In this document: piece after piece, positions 40,600 to 50,566 of the stretch
Position numbering within the stretch: the stretch's first letter is position 1
How the letters are laid out: each line of letters opens with the position of its first letter
Assembly: GCA_023846275.1 (NCBI GenBank)
Contig: CM043868.1
Location: 2,065,153-2,129,152, forward strand
Direction of reading: 5' to 3'
DNA from: Vanilla planifolia
Lineage: Eukaryota > Streptophyta > Magnoliopsida > Asparagales > Orchidaceae
Length of the DNA stretch: 64,000 nt
Translations under genes and position numbers: made by a program
The notes under the pieces: generated by a model
The model's database searches: none
The model's input: only the letters and a program-made list of their open reading frames with translations
Told to the model about the DNA's origin: nothing

Positions 40600-41097
40600 A
40601 TGAATTGGCAATTAGAAGATATATGGATAGAACTTATAATGAGGTCTAGAAAAACAAGTAATTTTTTTGGGCCTTCATCCTTTTTTTAGGTTCACTTGGA
40701 TTCTTAGTGGTTGGAATCTCCAATTATCTTGATAGGAATCAGATATCCATAATTCCATCTCAGCAAATTCTTTTTTCCCAAAGGGTATCATGATGTCTTT
40801 CTATGGAATTGTAGGTCTATTCATTAGTTCTTATTTGTGGTACACAATTGCATGGAATGTAAGTAGTGGTCATGACTATTTGATAGAAAAGAAGGGATAA
40901 TGTGCCTTTTTTGGTGGGGATTTCCCAAAATAAATCGTCGCATCTTCCTTCGTTTCTTTCTGAAAGATATTCAATCAATTAGAATGGTGATGAGAAAGGG
41001 TCTTTTTCCTCGTCATGTTATTTATATGAAAATATGGGGCCAAGGAACTATTCCTTTGATTCGTATTGATGATAATTTGACTTCACTAGGACCATAA
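40600..41097 (+). pseudogene. ycf4: ycf4 pseudogene, photosystem I assembly factor
   Basis: The frame starts MNWQLEDIWIELI and 'SRKTSNFF', as in Ycf4, the thylakoid protein that helps assemble photosystem I. A stop follows in the first membrane segment. The downstream part is recognisable in shifted frames ('LVVGISNYL', then '[14 protein letters not shown]', 'KDIQSIRM', 'GQGTIPLIR'). The last part of the protein, about 15-20 residues, is absent. It is clearly non-coding now. Confidence 0.93.
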
Positions 41098-41115
41098 AAG
41101 AAGGTAACTTTTCAA

Positions 41116-41803
41116 ATGAAAAAAAGAATGGATCGGCTTTTATCCCATATCTTGTGTCTATAATCTTTTGGCCCTAGTTTATTTCTCTTTCACTTAATAA
41201 AGAACTAGAAACCTGGATTCTTTGTTGGTGAAATACCGGCCAATCTGAAATCCTTTTGAATGATATTGAAGAGGAAAATGTTCTAGAAAAATTTATGGAA
41301 TTTGAAGAACTCTTCTTGTTTGACGAGATGATAAAGGACTACTTGGATACACATATACAAAGGTTTCATATAGGAATGCACATTGAAATGATAAAGTTGG
41401 TCAAAAGACACAGTGAATCTAATTTCCATATCATTTTGCATTTCTCAACCGATCTAATCTGTTTCACTATTTTAAGTGGTTATTTTCTTCTGGATAATAA
41501 AGTACTTTTGTTTCTGAGTTCTCGGATTCAGGAGTTTCTACATAACTTAAGTGACACAATCAAAGCTTTTTTTATTATTTTTCGTTGTTCATTTATGTTT
41601 CCGATTTCACTTGACCAATGGTTGGGAACTATGATTCGTTCGATCTAGAACGATTTTGGATTTGCTCAAAATGAGCAAATAATATCTCTTCCTGTTTCCA
41701 TTTTCCAAAGATTCTAGATGTAGTTGTGAAATATGGGATCTTTCATTTCTTAAATCGTGTATCTCCTTCACTTGTAATAATTTATCATTCAATGAATGAA
41801 TGA
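41116..41803 (+). pseudogene. cemA: cemA pseudogene, chloroplast envelope membrane protein
   Basis: The N-terminus (MKKR...) is broken early. An open stretch at 41256-41648 keeps '[12 protein letters not shown]', '[11 protein letters not shown]' and '[16 protein letters not shown]', the middle and first membrane segments of CemA, the envelope protein involved in proton extrusion and CO2 uptake. A large piece of the third quarter is missing. The C-terminal '[13 protein letters not shown]' survives to a stop at 41801-41803. The gene is followed by petA as in plastomes. Confidence 0.93.
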
Positions 41804-42052
41804 AGAATTCATTAGACCCCTTGATATCAATCCAATCAGATTCTTTTTTCGTGTATAAAAAAATCATTTTCCATGGTACTACTTCTTTATACTTCTACCT
41901 TTTCTATCTTTCAGTTCAAGTTATCCATATTGTATTACAATTACAATAAAATTGTTTCAGTACAATCAATACAACGACAAATTTATCAATAAGGAATTGT
42001 ACCAGCTACCTATCATATTTACTGTAGAAATTTTGAGATCAATGACTGGACC

Positions 42053-42695
42053 ATGCAAAATAGAAATACTTGTTCTTGTGTAAAAGAACACAAAAGAACA
42101 GATGACTCAATCCATTTCTGTATTGATCATGATATATGTAATAACTCTAGCATCTATTGCAAATACATATCCCATATTTGCACAGCAGGGTTACAAAAAT
42201 CCCTGAGAAGTAGCTGGTCGAATTGTATGTGCCAATTGCCATTAGCTAAGAAACCCGTGGATATTGAAGTTCCACAAGCTGTACTTCCTGATACTGTATT
42301 TGAAGCAATTGTTCACATTCCTTATGATATGCAATTGAAACAAGTTCTTGTTAATGGTAAAAAGGGAGCTTTGAATTTAGGAGCTATTCTTATTTTACCT
42401 GAAGGATTCGAGTTAACTCCCCCCAATTGCATTTCTCCTGAAATGAAAGAAAAGATGGGCAATCTTTCTTTTTAGTGTTATCAAAAAATATTCTTGTGAT
42501 GGGTCCTATTCCTGATAAGAAATATAGTGAAATTGTCTTTCCCATTCTTTCTCTCGACCCTGCTATGGAAAAAGATGTTCACTTCTTAAAATATCCCATA
42601 TATGTAGGCTGGAACAGAGGAAGGGGTTAGATTTATCCTGATGGTAGCAAGAGTAACAATTCAGTTTTATTCAGTTTGTAATGCTAAAAGAAAAT
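42053..42695 (+). pseudogene. petA: petA pseudogene, cytochrome f, 3' half deleted
   Basis: It begins MQNRNT as cytochrome f of the cytochrome b6f complex. The haem-binding CANCH is encoded at 42228-42242 but lies in a different frame from the start, so an early frameshift is present. The mature-protein part '[19 protein letters not shown]' is open to 42475, and further pieces run to 'YPDGSKSNN'. A TAG interrupts 'GRGxIYPDG' where Gln is usual. At about 42695 the gene is joined directly to the middle of psbJ, so the C-terminal lumenal domain, membrane anchor and intergenic spacer are deleted. Confidence 0.95.
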
Positions 42696-42773
42696 ACTTA
42701 TTAAACCGATCACATGAACACTAGTTACAGTACCTATTATCCAAAGAAGAATTCTTCCAGTAGTATCGGTCAT
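42696..42773 (-). pseudogene. psbJ: psbJ remnant, photosystem II J protein
   Basis: On the minus strand [18 protein letters not shown] and 'VIGLI' match the first 26 or so residues of PsbJ (usually 40 residues), one of the small helices at the cytochrome b559 side of photosystem II. The C-terminal part was removed together with the petA 3' end. Confidence 0.92.
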
Positions 42774-42889
42774 TTTCCCTTCCTTTTCATCAAGTAGTCA
42801 TGGTAGAGACAAAAAAAGTCATGGATAATTAGGAGGATAGTATCCTTTTGAATGGGATAAGAGAATTTTGTATTTCTTTCTTTTTCTTA

Positions 42890-43006
42890 TTAATTGAAGA
42901 AATAATTGGAAAATAAAACAGTTAGTATAAAAATGAGTAATAAAGCCCAGTGTAGACTGGTATGATTCAATTCCACATTTTGTTCATTCGGGTTTGATTG
43001 TGTCAT
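42890..43006 (-). CDS. psbL: psbL copy, open reading frame intact (38 codons)
   Basis: [20 protein letters not shown] and 'FSNYFFN' at the end give the full 38-residue PsbL, a photosystem II core subunit. The frame is complete from ATG to TAA. In some plants the plastid start is ACG restored by editing, but here it is ATG. Changes such as Y-to-H and G-to-A at normally invariant sites and the absence of a nuclear targeting sequence suggest a decayed NUPT copy that is open by chance, not a working gene. Confidence 0.9.
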   Translation of the reverse strand: MTQSNPNEQNVELNHTSLHWALLLIFILTVLFSNYFFN

Positions 43007-43031
43007 AGTTCTATAATTTGAATTAGGTTTA

Positions 43032-43145
43032 TCATTGGATAAATTGCATTGCTGATATTGACCCTAAAAAAATAATAGGTACAGCCAGCACGTGAACTGC
43101 CAACCATTGCAATGTAAAAATTGGATAGGTTTGATCTATGGTCAT
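43032..43145 (-). pseudogene. psbF: psbF copy, cytochrome b559 beta subunit, near-intact
   Basis: [18 protein letters not shown] is followed by '[10 protein letters not shown]' and a TGA. The usual protein is 39 residues and ends in Arg, so the last CGA has become TGA. One codon is missing from the Phe-rich stretch. The haem-ligating His of 'WLAVH' is kept. It lies 25 bases downstream of psbL's start in the psbE-F-L-J order. Confidence 0.92.
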
Positions 43146-43155
43146 TGAGAATCTC

Positions 43156-43407
43156 CTAAAAGGATTTACTAAATTGATTGAGTTGTTCTATAGAATCAAA
43201 ATGGCCAGTTATTAAGTGAATCCCTTGTGTGCTTTCTGTGAAATACTCATTTGGCCAAGGACTTCCAAAAACATCGTAAGCTAAACCTGTGCTAACGAAT
43301 AACCAACCCACAGTGAATAAGGAAGGTATAGTAACACTATGAATGACCCAGTATCGAGTATTGGTAATAATTTCAGCAAAAGAACATTCTCCCGTGCTTC
43401 CAAACAT
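43156..43407 (-). CDS. psbE: psbE copy, cytochrome b559 alpha subunit, open frame intact (83 codons)
   Basis: [20 protein letters not shown] to 'QFSKSF' spans the full 83 residues of PsbE. The haem ligand His in 'RYWVIHS' and the membrane helix '[20 protein letters not shown]' are kept. The frame could open four codons earlier, but the family start is MFGSTGE. Substitutions at usually invariant sites (R-to-C in GERSF, R-to-W in GSPRPNEY) suggest neutral drift. Ten bases separate it from psbF, as in plastids. Confidence 0.92.
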   Translation of the reverse strand: MFGSTGECSFAEIITNTRYWVIHSVTIPSLFTVGWLFVSTGLAYDVFGSPWPNEYFTESTQGIHLITGHFDSIEQLNQFSKSF

Positions 43408-43871
43408 GTTGAGCACCACAAATTCTTGTACATTCGAAAAAAGGAGAGAAGGGAGGTCCCGTGGAAGATGGAATCAGTAAATAATTACTGATATTTGATC
43501 CTTGTGAGATTGCCTTTTTTGTATCAAAGGAATACTTAGAGTAGACCGAATCAGTATAGCTATCCTTCCTCTAGCGCAGCAACGCAGTTTTGATTAATAT
43601 CAAACATAAGGAAATGTTATATTTTCTGTTGTTCTAAATACTAAATAGACCACATAGATAAATAAATAAATAAATAGAAATTTCTCTTTCGATTTCGATT
43701 TTTATAATTGCAATAAAAATTTCATTTTTCTATTTCATTCTTAATGAATTTGTATTTGGAAGAATTCTAAGATCTGAATTTGAAATATTCTAAAAAAATC
43801 TTTTAAAATAGTATAGAATATATTCTTATTCTAAAGTAAAACAAAAAAAGCATATCTATTTTAGCTCTTTC
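43408..43871. other. Shortened psbE-petL spacer
   Basis: The spacer is 464 bases here, while plastomes usually have about 1 kb or more, so a deletion is likely. It is AT-rich, with a short TAAA-type repeat near 43660. No gene is visible. Confidence 0.5.
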
Positions 43872-43967
43872 ATGCCTATTTTAACTAGTTGTTTTGGTTT
43901 TCTACCGGTTGTTTCAATTATAACCTTAGCTCTTTTTATTGAGTTGAACAAGATGCGACTTATTTGA
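43872..43967 (+). CDS. petL: petL copy, cytochrome b6f subunit VI, open frame intact (31 codons)
   Basis: MPILTSCFGFLPVVSIITLA and 'ELNKMRLI' give the full 31-residue PetL, a single-helix subunit of the cytochrome b6f complex. The frame is complete to TGA. A Tyr-to-Cys change in 'TSYFGF' and several Ala-to-Val/Thr-type changes point to drift. It is open, but no plastid promoter or targeting sequence would make it functional in the nucleus. Confidence 0.88.
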   Translation: MPILTSCFGFLPVVSIITLALFIELNKMRLI

Positions 43968-44112
43968 AATGAATGAAATTATATAAACAATTTACAAAAA
44001 TCAAGACATCCTTGAATATTTTATTTTGAGGATTCTATGGTTCTTTTTTGCGTCAATTAAAAATTTCTGGTTATTGAGTTTCACGAATAATTCAGATTAA
44101 GATTTAAAGATA

Positions 44113-44223
44113 GATCTTACCTATTTTTTTTTATTTGGAATCATCTTAGGTCTAATTCCTATTACTTTAATAGGATTATTTATAACTGCATATTACAGAC
44201 GGGGTGATCAGTTGGACCTTTGA
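44113..44223 (+). pseudogene. petG: petG pseudogene, cytochrome b6f subunit V
   Basis: '[20 protein letters not shown]' followed by '[11 protein letters not shown]' and TGA matches PetG (37 residues). The usual ATG-Ile-Glu-Val start is lost, and two residues are missing before 'YRRGD'. It lies between petL and trnW as in plastomes. Confidence 0.9.
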
Positions 44224-44354
44224 TTGAGTAACATTTTATGTTTTTATGGACGCCCTGCAAGAAGGAGGTCCAATTCAACTTGAAATTGTACTTTATTTAG
44301 TTCATTGCATTATATTATAATTATAATTATAATTTGACATAAAATAAATGGAAT

Positions 44355-44427
44355 CACGCCCCGTAAGATTTGAACCTACGGCATCAGGTCTTGGAGACCG
44401 TGTTCTACCGAACTGAACTAAGAGCGC
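44355..44427 (-). tRNA. trnW-CCA: trnW-CCA copy, plastid-type tRNA-Trp, decayed
   Basis: The minus strand starts GCGCTCTTAGTTCAGTTCGG, has the CCA anticodon inside 'tctCCAag' and a T-arm 'GGTTCAAATC'. The acceptor stem now relies on G-U pairs (3' strand GGGGCGT) and the anticodon stem is altered relative to the plastid form, so it is probably a pseudogene. It lies after petG as in plastomes. Confidence 0.9.
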
Positions 44428-44606
44428 TTTAGTATATGCTATATTCTTATATTCTATCACATTATATACGACTATAAAGAAAGTATTTTTTACCCCCAAG
44501 GGGTATTGCGTACGTATAGCAAAAATGTGGTATCACGGTAAATTTTTGCCGCACCAATTTTATTCAACGAATCCTTTGTAATTGTGCATAGGAAAAAAAA
44601 ATAGGA

Positions 44607-44679
44607 AGGGATGACAGGATTTGAACCTGTGACATTTTGTACCCAAAACAAACACGATACCAAGCTACGCTACATCCCT
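44607..44679 (-). tRNA. trnP-UGG: trnP-UGG copy, plastid-type tRNA-Pro
   Basis: The minus strand reads AGGGATG...CATCCCT with a perfect seven-base acceptor stem. It has the UGG anticodon in 'gttTTGGgta' and an intact T-arm with GTTCAAAT. The D-stem is weakened ('gcgt'/'tcgt') and the base after the acceptor stem is T, where the plastid gene has A. It is better preserved than trnW but still part of the NUPT. Confidence 0.9.
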
Positions 44680-45014
44680 TTTAAGAATTGTTATACGATT
44701 TCATTGTACAAAATTCATATTTTGTTTTGCACATCCTTTTTAGGTTTCTTACTTTTTTTATTTTAGGGGAGTGTATTTCATCTGTGGGGACCTTGTATAT
44801 GCTAATTTTAGGTAATAATTGCTAATTCTAATTTCATTTTGCACAAAAACAAATGATCTTGAACTACAAGATTGGGTTATCGATGATCTGTGTAGTGAAA
44901 TATCTATGTAGTAAAATATAAAACTAGATCTATATATGTCTTACAATTACAATAAAAAAAACAAAATAAAATAAAGAATGCAAATAAAAAAGAAAAAAAG
45001 AATGAGGATTTTCA
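44680..45014. other. trnP-psaJ spacer
   Basis: AT-rich plastid spacer with A-runs. Nothing else was seen. Confidence 0.5.
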
Positions 45015-45060
45015 ATGCGAAATATAAAGACATATCTCTCCATTTTTTGCTATTTGATAG
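45015..45060 (+). pseudogene. psaJ: psaJ remnant, photosystem I subunit IX N-terminus
   Basis: ATGCGAAATATAAAGACATA encodes MRNIKTYLS, the start of PsaJ (about 42-44 residues). Similarity ends after about ten codons, so most of the gene is deleted. Its position between trnP and rpl33 agrees. Confidence 0.85.
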
Positions 45061-45542
45061 ATAAAGAAATTCATAATATTTTAGGTCCATTTTTTTTTTA
45101 GTAACATCACTCCCATTTTGCTTCTTTTTTTCTTTACTTGTCCTAAGAGAAAGAAAAATTGTATTGAACCTTAGTAATAATACTATGAATCTACGATAGA
45201 ATTGGGGAAAAAAGGAATGCAAATAATGAAATACTAAAATTAGAATAGTTCTAGTTAGAAAAAATTGTATTACTTAATCTTTACTATAATTATTCATTTC
45301 TTCTAATAATGATTATGATCATATTTTTTTATAGTTCTAATATTTTTAGAAATTCCATTTCTAGATTTCTAATTAGTAATTGTTATTGATATAGATATTG
45401 ATATAGAAGCAAATAGAACCAGATTTTTTTGTTTCTTATTTTTTTTCTTTTTTATTTCATATTTAGTTTGGTTCAAAAATAAAATGAGGGGATAGTTCTA
45501 AAGTGAAGTCAATCCAAGATAAAAAGGAAAAAAAGAAGGTTC

Positions 45543-45792
45543 ATGACCAAAAGTAAAGATAAAGATAAAAAGAAAAGGAAAGGTAAAAGTAAAAAAGAAA
45601 AGTAAAGATATCAGAATTATAGTTATTTTGGAATGTACCAGTTGTGTTGGAAAGAGTTTCGATAAAAAATCGACGAGCATTTCTAGATATATTACTCAAA
45701 AGAATCAACATAATATGCCTAATCAATTAGAATTACTAAAATTTTGTCGCTATTATAAAAAGTATACAATTCATGCGGAAATAAAGAAATAG
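45543..45792 (+). pseudogene. rpl33: rpl33 pseudogene, plastid ribosomal protein L33
   Basis: ATGACCAAAAGTAAAGAT matches the L33 start. A purine-rich AAAGATAAAG-type expansion (45550-45605) then puts the body out of frame. The body is open ('[18 protein letters not shown]', '[10 protein letters not shown]', 'LELLKFC') to TAG at 45790-45792. The first zinc pair CxxC is kept. In the second, Cys is changed to Tyr ('[11 protein letters not shown]'). L33 is a small subunit of the 50S ribosome. Confidence 0.93.
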
Positions 45793-45970
45793 ATGGAACA
45801 GAATGCATGTGTGATTTTTTCAAGGAGGGAAAGAAGAATAAGAATTTTATACCTTAACATTTAACATATTAACATATATAATACAATACAAACCAAATTC
45901 TATTTTTGTCGGATCTTAAATGAAAAATAAAAAGACAATTTTTGTATTTTTAAAATTCTTTTAGATACTA

Positions 45971-46413
45971 ATGAATAAACACCAAATGAGGAATAAGCAA
46001 ATCATGGGTAAATACCAACGTAAATACAGTAAATTTAAAAAATTTAAATTTCGAAAATCATAAAAACATTTTTTCGTAGGCATTTCCTATCAATTGGTCC
46101 GAGGGTTTGAATCACTTATAGGAACAAGAGTTTGATTAATCGATTTATTAGTGAACAAGGAAAAATCTTATCGAGCCGAGTGAATAGATTGACCTTGAAA
46201 CAACAACGATTCTTTACTATTGCTATAAAACAAGCTCGTATTTTATCTACGTTACCTTTTCGTAATAATAATAGATTATTAGATAAACTATCTAGAAATA
46301 GAAAAAAATACAAATATAAATACAAAAAATACAAAGGAAAAAATACAACAAATACAAAAGAAAAAAATACAGCAAATACAAAAGAAAAAAATACAACAAA
46401 TACACAAATATAA
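45971..46413 (+). pseudogene. rps18: rps18 pseudogene with minisatellite C-terminus
   Basis: The N-terminus (MNKHQMRNKQ...) contains the short basic repeats usual for S18 and hits a stop. The conserved core is open from 46132: '[20 protein letters not shown]', '[20 protein letters not shown]'. After this the normal tail is replaced by a Lys/Tyr/Thr/Asn-rich stretch encoded by the AT-rich repeat at 46300-46410. S18 is a 30S ribosomal protein. Confidence 0.93.
46337..46407. repeat. 24-bp tandem repeat in the rps18 3' end
   Basis: Three copies of a GAAAAAAATACARCAAATAC-type unit start at about 46337, 46360 and 46384. The period is close to 24 bases, and the unit encodes a repeated KNTTNTKE-like motif. 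Upstream, a shorter ATACAAAT-type run prepares the same base composition. It probably arose by slippage. Confidence 0.88.
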
Positions 46414-46689
46414 AAGAAAAAAATAAGGAAAAAATAGGCATACTGCTTGATTTATTTGAAACTCCAACAAAATTCAAGCTCAGATTAATTTTTTGTTATG
46501 GTTTTGAGCAAAAAACCTACAACAAAAAACCTACAATCCATCTTGTGTTATAAGCAAAAAATGGGTAAGAAATCTTTTTTCTAGAAAAATGTTTGTTTAT
46601 TTCTATTACTCAAATCTTAATTTCTTTCTTTTGATTATATTCTTTTGGAGTCTATTCTTCGAGAAATTTTGTTTCAATCATTCTTTTAT

Positions 46690-47055
46690 TTGTATTTTCT
46701 TTATTTTTTGATGGATTGATGATTTGAAAGAAAATTATATCAAAAAAGCTGTTATTGGATAAGGCTATTTGTGCATGTATTTTACGATTAAGAAGCAATT
46801 TTGCTTGTACAAATTGCGTATATATCGACTATAGCTATAGGATACCTTATCCTCGCGTGTTACTGCATTTATCTGAGTGATCCACAAAAGGCGAAAATCT
46901 CTCTTTCTCCTGTTCCTATCTTGATGAGAGGAAACCAAAGTTCTTATTCTTTATTGAGTAGTCGTTCAAGTATTGAAGGAGCCCTCATAAAGGTTGATGT
47001 AAAAGAACACATTTGTTTTACATTTCCGAGCTGTATATCCTCGTTTAATGGTCAT
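46690..47055 (-). pseudogene. rpl20: rpl20 pseudogene, plastid ribosomal protein L20
   Basis: On the minus strand the start MTIKRGYTARK matches L20. Stops and a frameshift follow. The well-kept middle is '[17 protein letters not shown]' and '[16 protein letters not shown]'. The C-terminus is recognisable to about 46740, then fades. The plus-strand open frame at 46801-47058 is a shadow of this gene. L20 is a 50S ribosomal protein; orientation and position are as in plastomes. Confidence 0.9.
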
Positions 47056-47962
47056 TGAATCAAATGAAACTTTCTTGAATAACTAATTGATTTCTTGTTG
47101 AATAACTAATTTATTTTTCTTCTTTCAGTCATCCTTTTCCTCTGATCAATTAATAATAATAACAAAACAGATTCTTACGATATTTAAAATAGATTCCAAT
47201 GGCTTTTGCTACTATGACCTTCCCGACCACGATTTTTTCTTCCTTCCAGGTATCCGACCTGAAAATAATAAATTTTGTTGCTGTTAAATAAGAAAGAATA
47301 GTGGTTTCTCTCATTTTTATGACAACTTCTGAAATGGTGAGGCCCTTTCTATACATTGGAGCCTCTTCTTTCATTTCATATAATTTGATTGTGAACTTGT
47401 ACAATTCACTCTTTGGCTCTACACATCCTTTTAAAATTTAAAATTCGAATTCTTTTCTCATTTCTCAATTCGAGTTGTATCAGTATGTAATTATGTTATA
47501 ATAGTAGTATTATACAATAATACTAAATTAAGTAAGATAGTAAGAAAAGATTCTTTTTCAAAAAAAAATGACAAAAAAGATATCCATATAGTGACCGCAT
47601 TTCATTCTGAAAGTTGGCTAGGTAGCTGACCTTTTTAGTCCGTTTTTTCAAGAATAAGAGCATAACATTTTTGCTTCTTATAAGACTATTTCCTCCACTT
47701 AATAGATAACTATAACTATTTGCTACCAATGGATTATTGATTCTCATCTAAAACGAAATGACTGGAATTGCACAAATAAAAACCATAAATTCCAAAACAT
47801 AACCATAACATAATAGAGGTATAAAATAGGCCTTCTTTTTTAGATAGTCAATGAAATGGTTGTATTCCACTCTATCTATTCTATTCCTTGGTAGTGTTCA
47901 TTGATATTGGAAAAAATTGTTGCATTTCTTCAAACTCATGATCTGAACTAAGCCAGTTGCAC
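47056..47962. other. rpl20-rps12 spacer
   Basis: About 900 bases of AT-rich plastid spacer plus the start of the rps12 trans-spliced intron. Two short minus-strand frames (47404-47150 and 47747-47523) have no domain I recognise and no known plastid gene is expected here, so they are not called. Confidence 0.5.
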
Positions 47963-48076
47963 ATACACCCTAGTACATGTTCCTCGACACTGAGGACATC
48001 CTCAAAGAGCAGGAGTTTTTGTGGCATTTCTTTTTGGCTATCTTGCATTTCTAATAAGTTGCCTAGTAATCGACAT
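47963..48076 (-). pseudogene. rps12: rps12 5' exon (trans-spliced), pseudogene
   Basis: The 38-codon first exon of S12 is present at its full length of 114 bases: MSITRQLIRNAR, stop, 'PKRNATKTPAL', stop, 'GCPQCRGTCTRVY'. The two stops replace Gln/Arg-type codons (C-to-T style). The group II intron start GTGCAACTGG follows. In plastids this exon is trans-spliced to exons in the inverted repeat, which are not in this window. Confidence 0.93.
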
Positions 48077-48233
48077 GTCATGTTAAGAGAATCTCATTCT
48101 AGATATAATAGAGTGGCTTGGCTCATATCCATTTTAATCGGATGGTTGATGATTATGAATCATTTCTTTTGAATCGAAATGAAAATAAATATGGAAAATT
48201 TTAATCTGGTATAAATGCAAATGGAGGTCCAAC

Positions 48234-48509
48234 CTAGGGAGTATATCCACGTGGGAATCCCCCCACAAAATTTTCATTTTCACTTTCAAACCCTAAAAGA
48301 TCAACGATGCCATGAGTTTGCGCTTCTGTTGTTGACATAAAAACATCCCTTTCCAGTTCGTAGGCTATAACCCATGGAGAGGCATACATTCTTTCTGTAT
48401 AAGTTCTTAGGACGTTTTGGCAAAGGTACAATATTTGGTCTATGTCTATTTCAAATTCCATAGATTCGTCATCCTCAAAAACACTAGAAGGTTGGTGAAT
48501 CATAACCCT
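48234..48509 (-). pseudogene. clpP1: clpP1 exon 3, caseinolytic protease subunit
   Basis: The minus strand reads 'RVMIHQPSSVFED', 'ELERDVFMSTTEAQTHGIVD', then a C-terminal tail to TAG at 48234. This is the third exon of plastid ClpP1, the serine protease core subunit of the stromal Clp complex. The MIHQP motif with the catalytic-triad His is kept. Exon 3 itself is open; exons 1 and 2 carry damage. Confidence 0.93.
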
Positions 48510-49244
48510 GATGATATTAATACAACATTACAAATGGTTCTTATATCTCTATCTCAACCCATTTGGTTTGGGTCAAGATACGAGTAAAACAAAAAGAAGA
48601 ACAAAAGTAGAATTAAAAAACCGTATGGGCATCTTTTGTATATTGCATATGGCTCCGCAATGGAATTTATTTTTTATTTCACATTTTTCATAGAATTTCA
48701 ATTTCTTCTATCGAAAACAAGAAATAGAACCCATCTAATCCAAATCGTGAACTGATCCATTTAACACCCTTCCTTTTAGATTTTCAATTTCATATTTTAT
48801 AGTGGCAAATAAAAAAAATACTATGATGGTTCTGTTGCTTTATCGATTTATGCATTCTTTATTTATCTATTTATCTCATCTTTAAGCAATCCCAAAGTTT
48901 TTTCATACAATCTAAGAAGGAGAAATTTATTTTCTCCATCTTTTTTTATTCTTTATCTCATAACATAAAGATAAGAAAAAGCCTTCTAGTGTGGAAGAAA
49001 AATTGTTGTGACGCTAAAATTTACTTTTGATACATGAGTGATACATAAGATCGAGAAGAACCCTTCTTTCATACTCCTATCTCAATACAAAATATCATCT
49101 TTAAAAACAATAATTGTTTGTTAATATTGATCTTGAAGTGTCATGCTATTATTACTTCTTCTGTTCTTTTTTTTTCATATTCGATACAGGGAAGACATGG
49201 TCCTATTTTTTTTCTCCAGTTCAAATACAAATTCATTGGCGCCA
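48510..49244 (-). other. clpP intron 2 (group II), decayed
   Basis: About 735 bases lie between the exon 2 and exon 3 matches, with AT-rich drifted text. At the exon 2 border the minus strand reads GCTTGGCGCCAATG, in the style of a group II intron start. Nothing else is seen. Confidence 0.6.
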
Positions 49245-49538
49245 AGCGTGGGGGAGTTCTATACGTTTGGTAATTTCTCCTCCAAGCAGAATGAAAGATC
49301 CTATCGAAGCGACTAGCCCCATGCCTATTGTATGTATAGTAGTGGGCACCTATTGCATAATATCATAAAGGCCTACTCCTAGGATTATCAATCTACCTTC
49401 ACAGTTTATAAAAAAAATTTATCCCTAGTAGCATCTTCTATGGTAAGATGTACTAGGAGACCCACAACATTGTTCGAGTTCTCATAATCAAGCTCTTCGC
49501 ATAAAAAAAGTATTCGTTCATTATGAAGTCGGTTGAGG
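49245..49538 (-). pseudogene. clpP1: clpP1 exon 2
   Basis: 'NRLHNERILFLCEELDYENS', 'VVGLLVHLTIED', then, past a stop and frameshift, '[20 protein letters not shown]' and '[11 protein letters not shown]'. The catalytic Ser region ('[11 protein letters not shown]', family usually GLAASMGSF) has the Ser. A stop and a frameshift remove the 'FINSPGGWVIPG' loop. Length of about 294 bases agrees with the usual exon 2. Confidence 0.9.
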
Positions 49539-50566
49539 AAAAAAATTGTATTCCCGAGGATCGTACGTGCGCCTTTGGATGCATAGGGTTCGATTTTAAA
49601 GAATAAAGAAAACAAATTTTGAAAACAATCAATGTGTCGATTCCAGCACTAATTCTTTTCTTTTAATATGTTTTTGTTTTTCTAAGTATTTTTTAATTCT
49701 ATTTTTATTTTTTTCATATAAGTTTTGGACTTTTTATCCTTCCCTATGTTCTATTTTCCCTTCCCTGTGTTCTATAATGTAGGAAAAAATGTAGAAAAGG
49801 AAAAAGAATTTTCTGAACTTATTGAGCTAACTTCTCATTGATGTATTTTTATTTTTTTTCTTCGAAATTTAAATGATGATGTATTTTTCTTGTTCCTGAA
49901 TGGGCCCTTTAAATTCTTTTTGATTTTTGTTCTACTCTGAGGGAAGATTTGTCTAAATTCTCTTTGCACATATAAGGCAAATGATTTCAATACTACTTTG
50001 TTTTTTTTTTTCAATTTCTTTCATGCCTTTCCCCAAACTATTTGATGTATTATGTATTGTATTCAGATGTATTATGTATTGTATTCAAACGTATTATGTA
50101 TTGTATTCAACATATTATTTTATTGGTAAGCAATTTTAAATTCCCTTTTATTTTAGATTTAGATTACTACCTAATAAAAATATTCTTGTTTAAGATTTCT
50201 ATTAGGCTATTACAATCTACATTACTACATTTGCACTCCCATTGTATTACTTTGCTATGAAACTCTTTTTACTATGAATTCTGAGAATTTTGAATTAAGA
50301 ACTCTTAATTCATTCTTAATTCCAATTCGATTATGAATGGAGCTTGGAGAAAAAGATACTTGACTTTATCATTCCAAGTAAACCATCAATTATTCTAATT
50401 GAAAATCTTGATCTAATTGTTCTTCACGCTCCAAATTATTGATTTTATGGTTCAATCAATTCAATATTTCTTATCTATCTATTGGATTGTGGGGCAAAAC
50501 AAAGAATACTTGATCGGGGAGATAATGGGGAAATCTCATATGGCCAATATTTTTGACAAGTAACAC
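49539..50566 (-). other. clpP intron 1, decayed, with a tandem repeat
   Basis: About 1.0 kb separates exons 1 and 2, with AT-rich drifted group II intron text. It contains the 22-bp repeat listed separately. No gene is seen. Confidence 0.6.
50044..50109. repeat. 22-bp tandem repeat, three copies, in clpP intron 1
   Basis: GATGTATTATGTATTGTATT-CA units start at 50044, 50066 and 50088. The first two are identical and the third differs at its first three bases. Each unit contains TGTATTATGTATTG, so the repeat probably expanded from an internal shorter one. Confidence 0.9.

Noticed and set aside
46801-47058. 85-codon plus-strand frame
   Set aside because: It is the antisense shadow of rpl20, whose conserved motifs read on the minus strand.
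47150-47747. Two minus-strand frames in the rpl20-rps12 spacer
   Set aside because: No plastid gene is known in this spacer, and neither frame resembles a protein I recognise.
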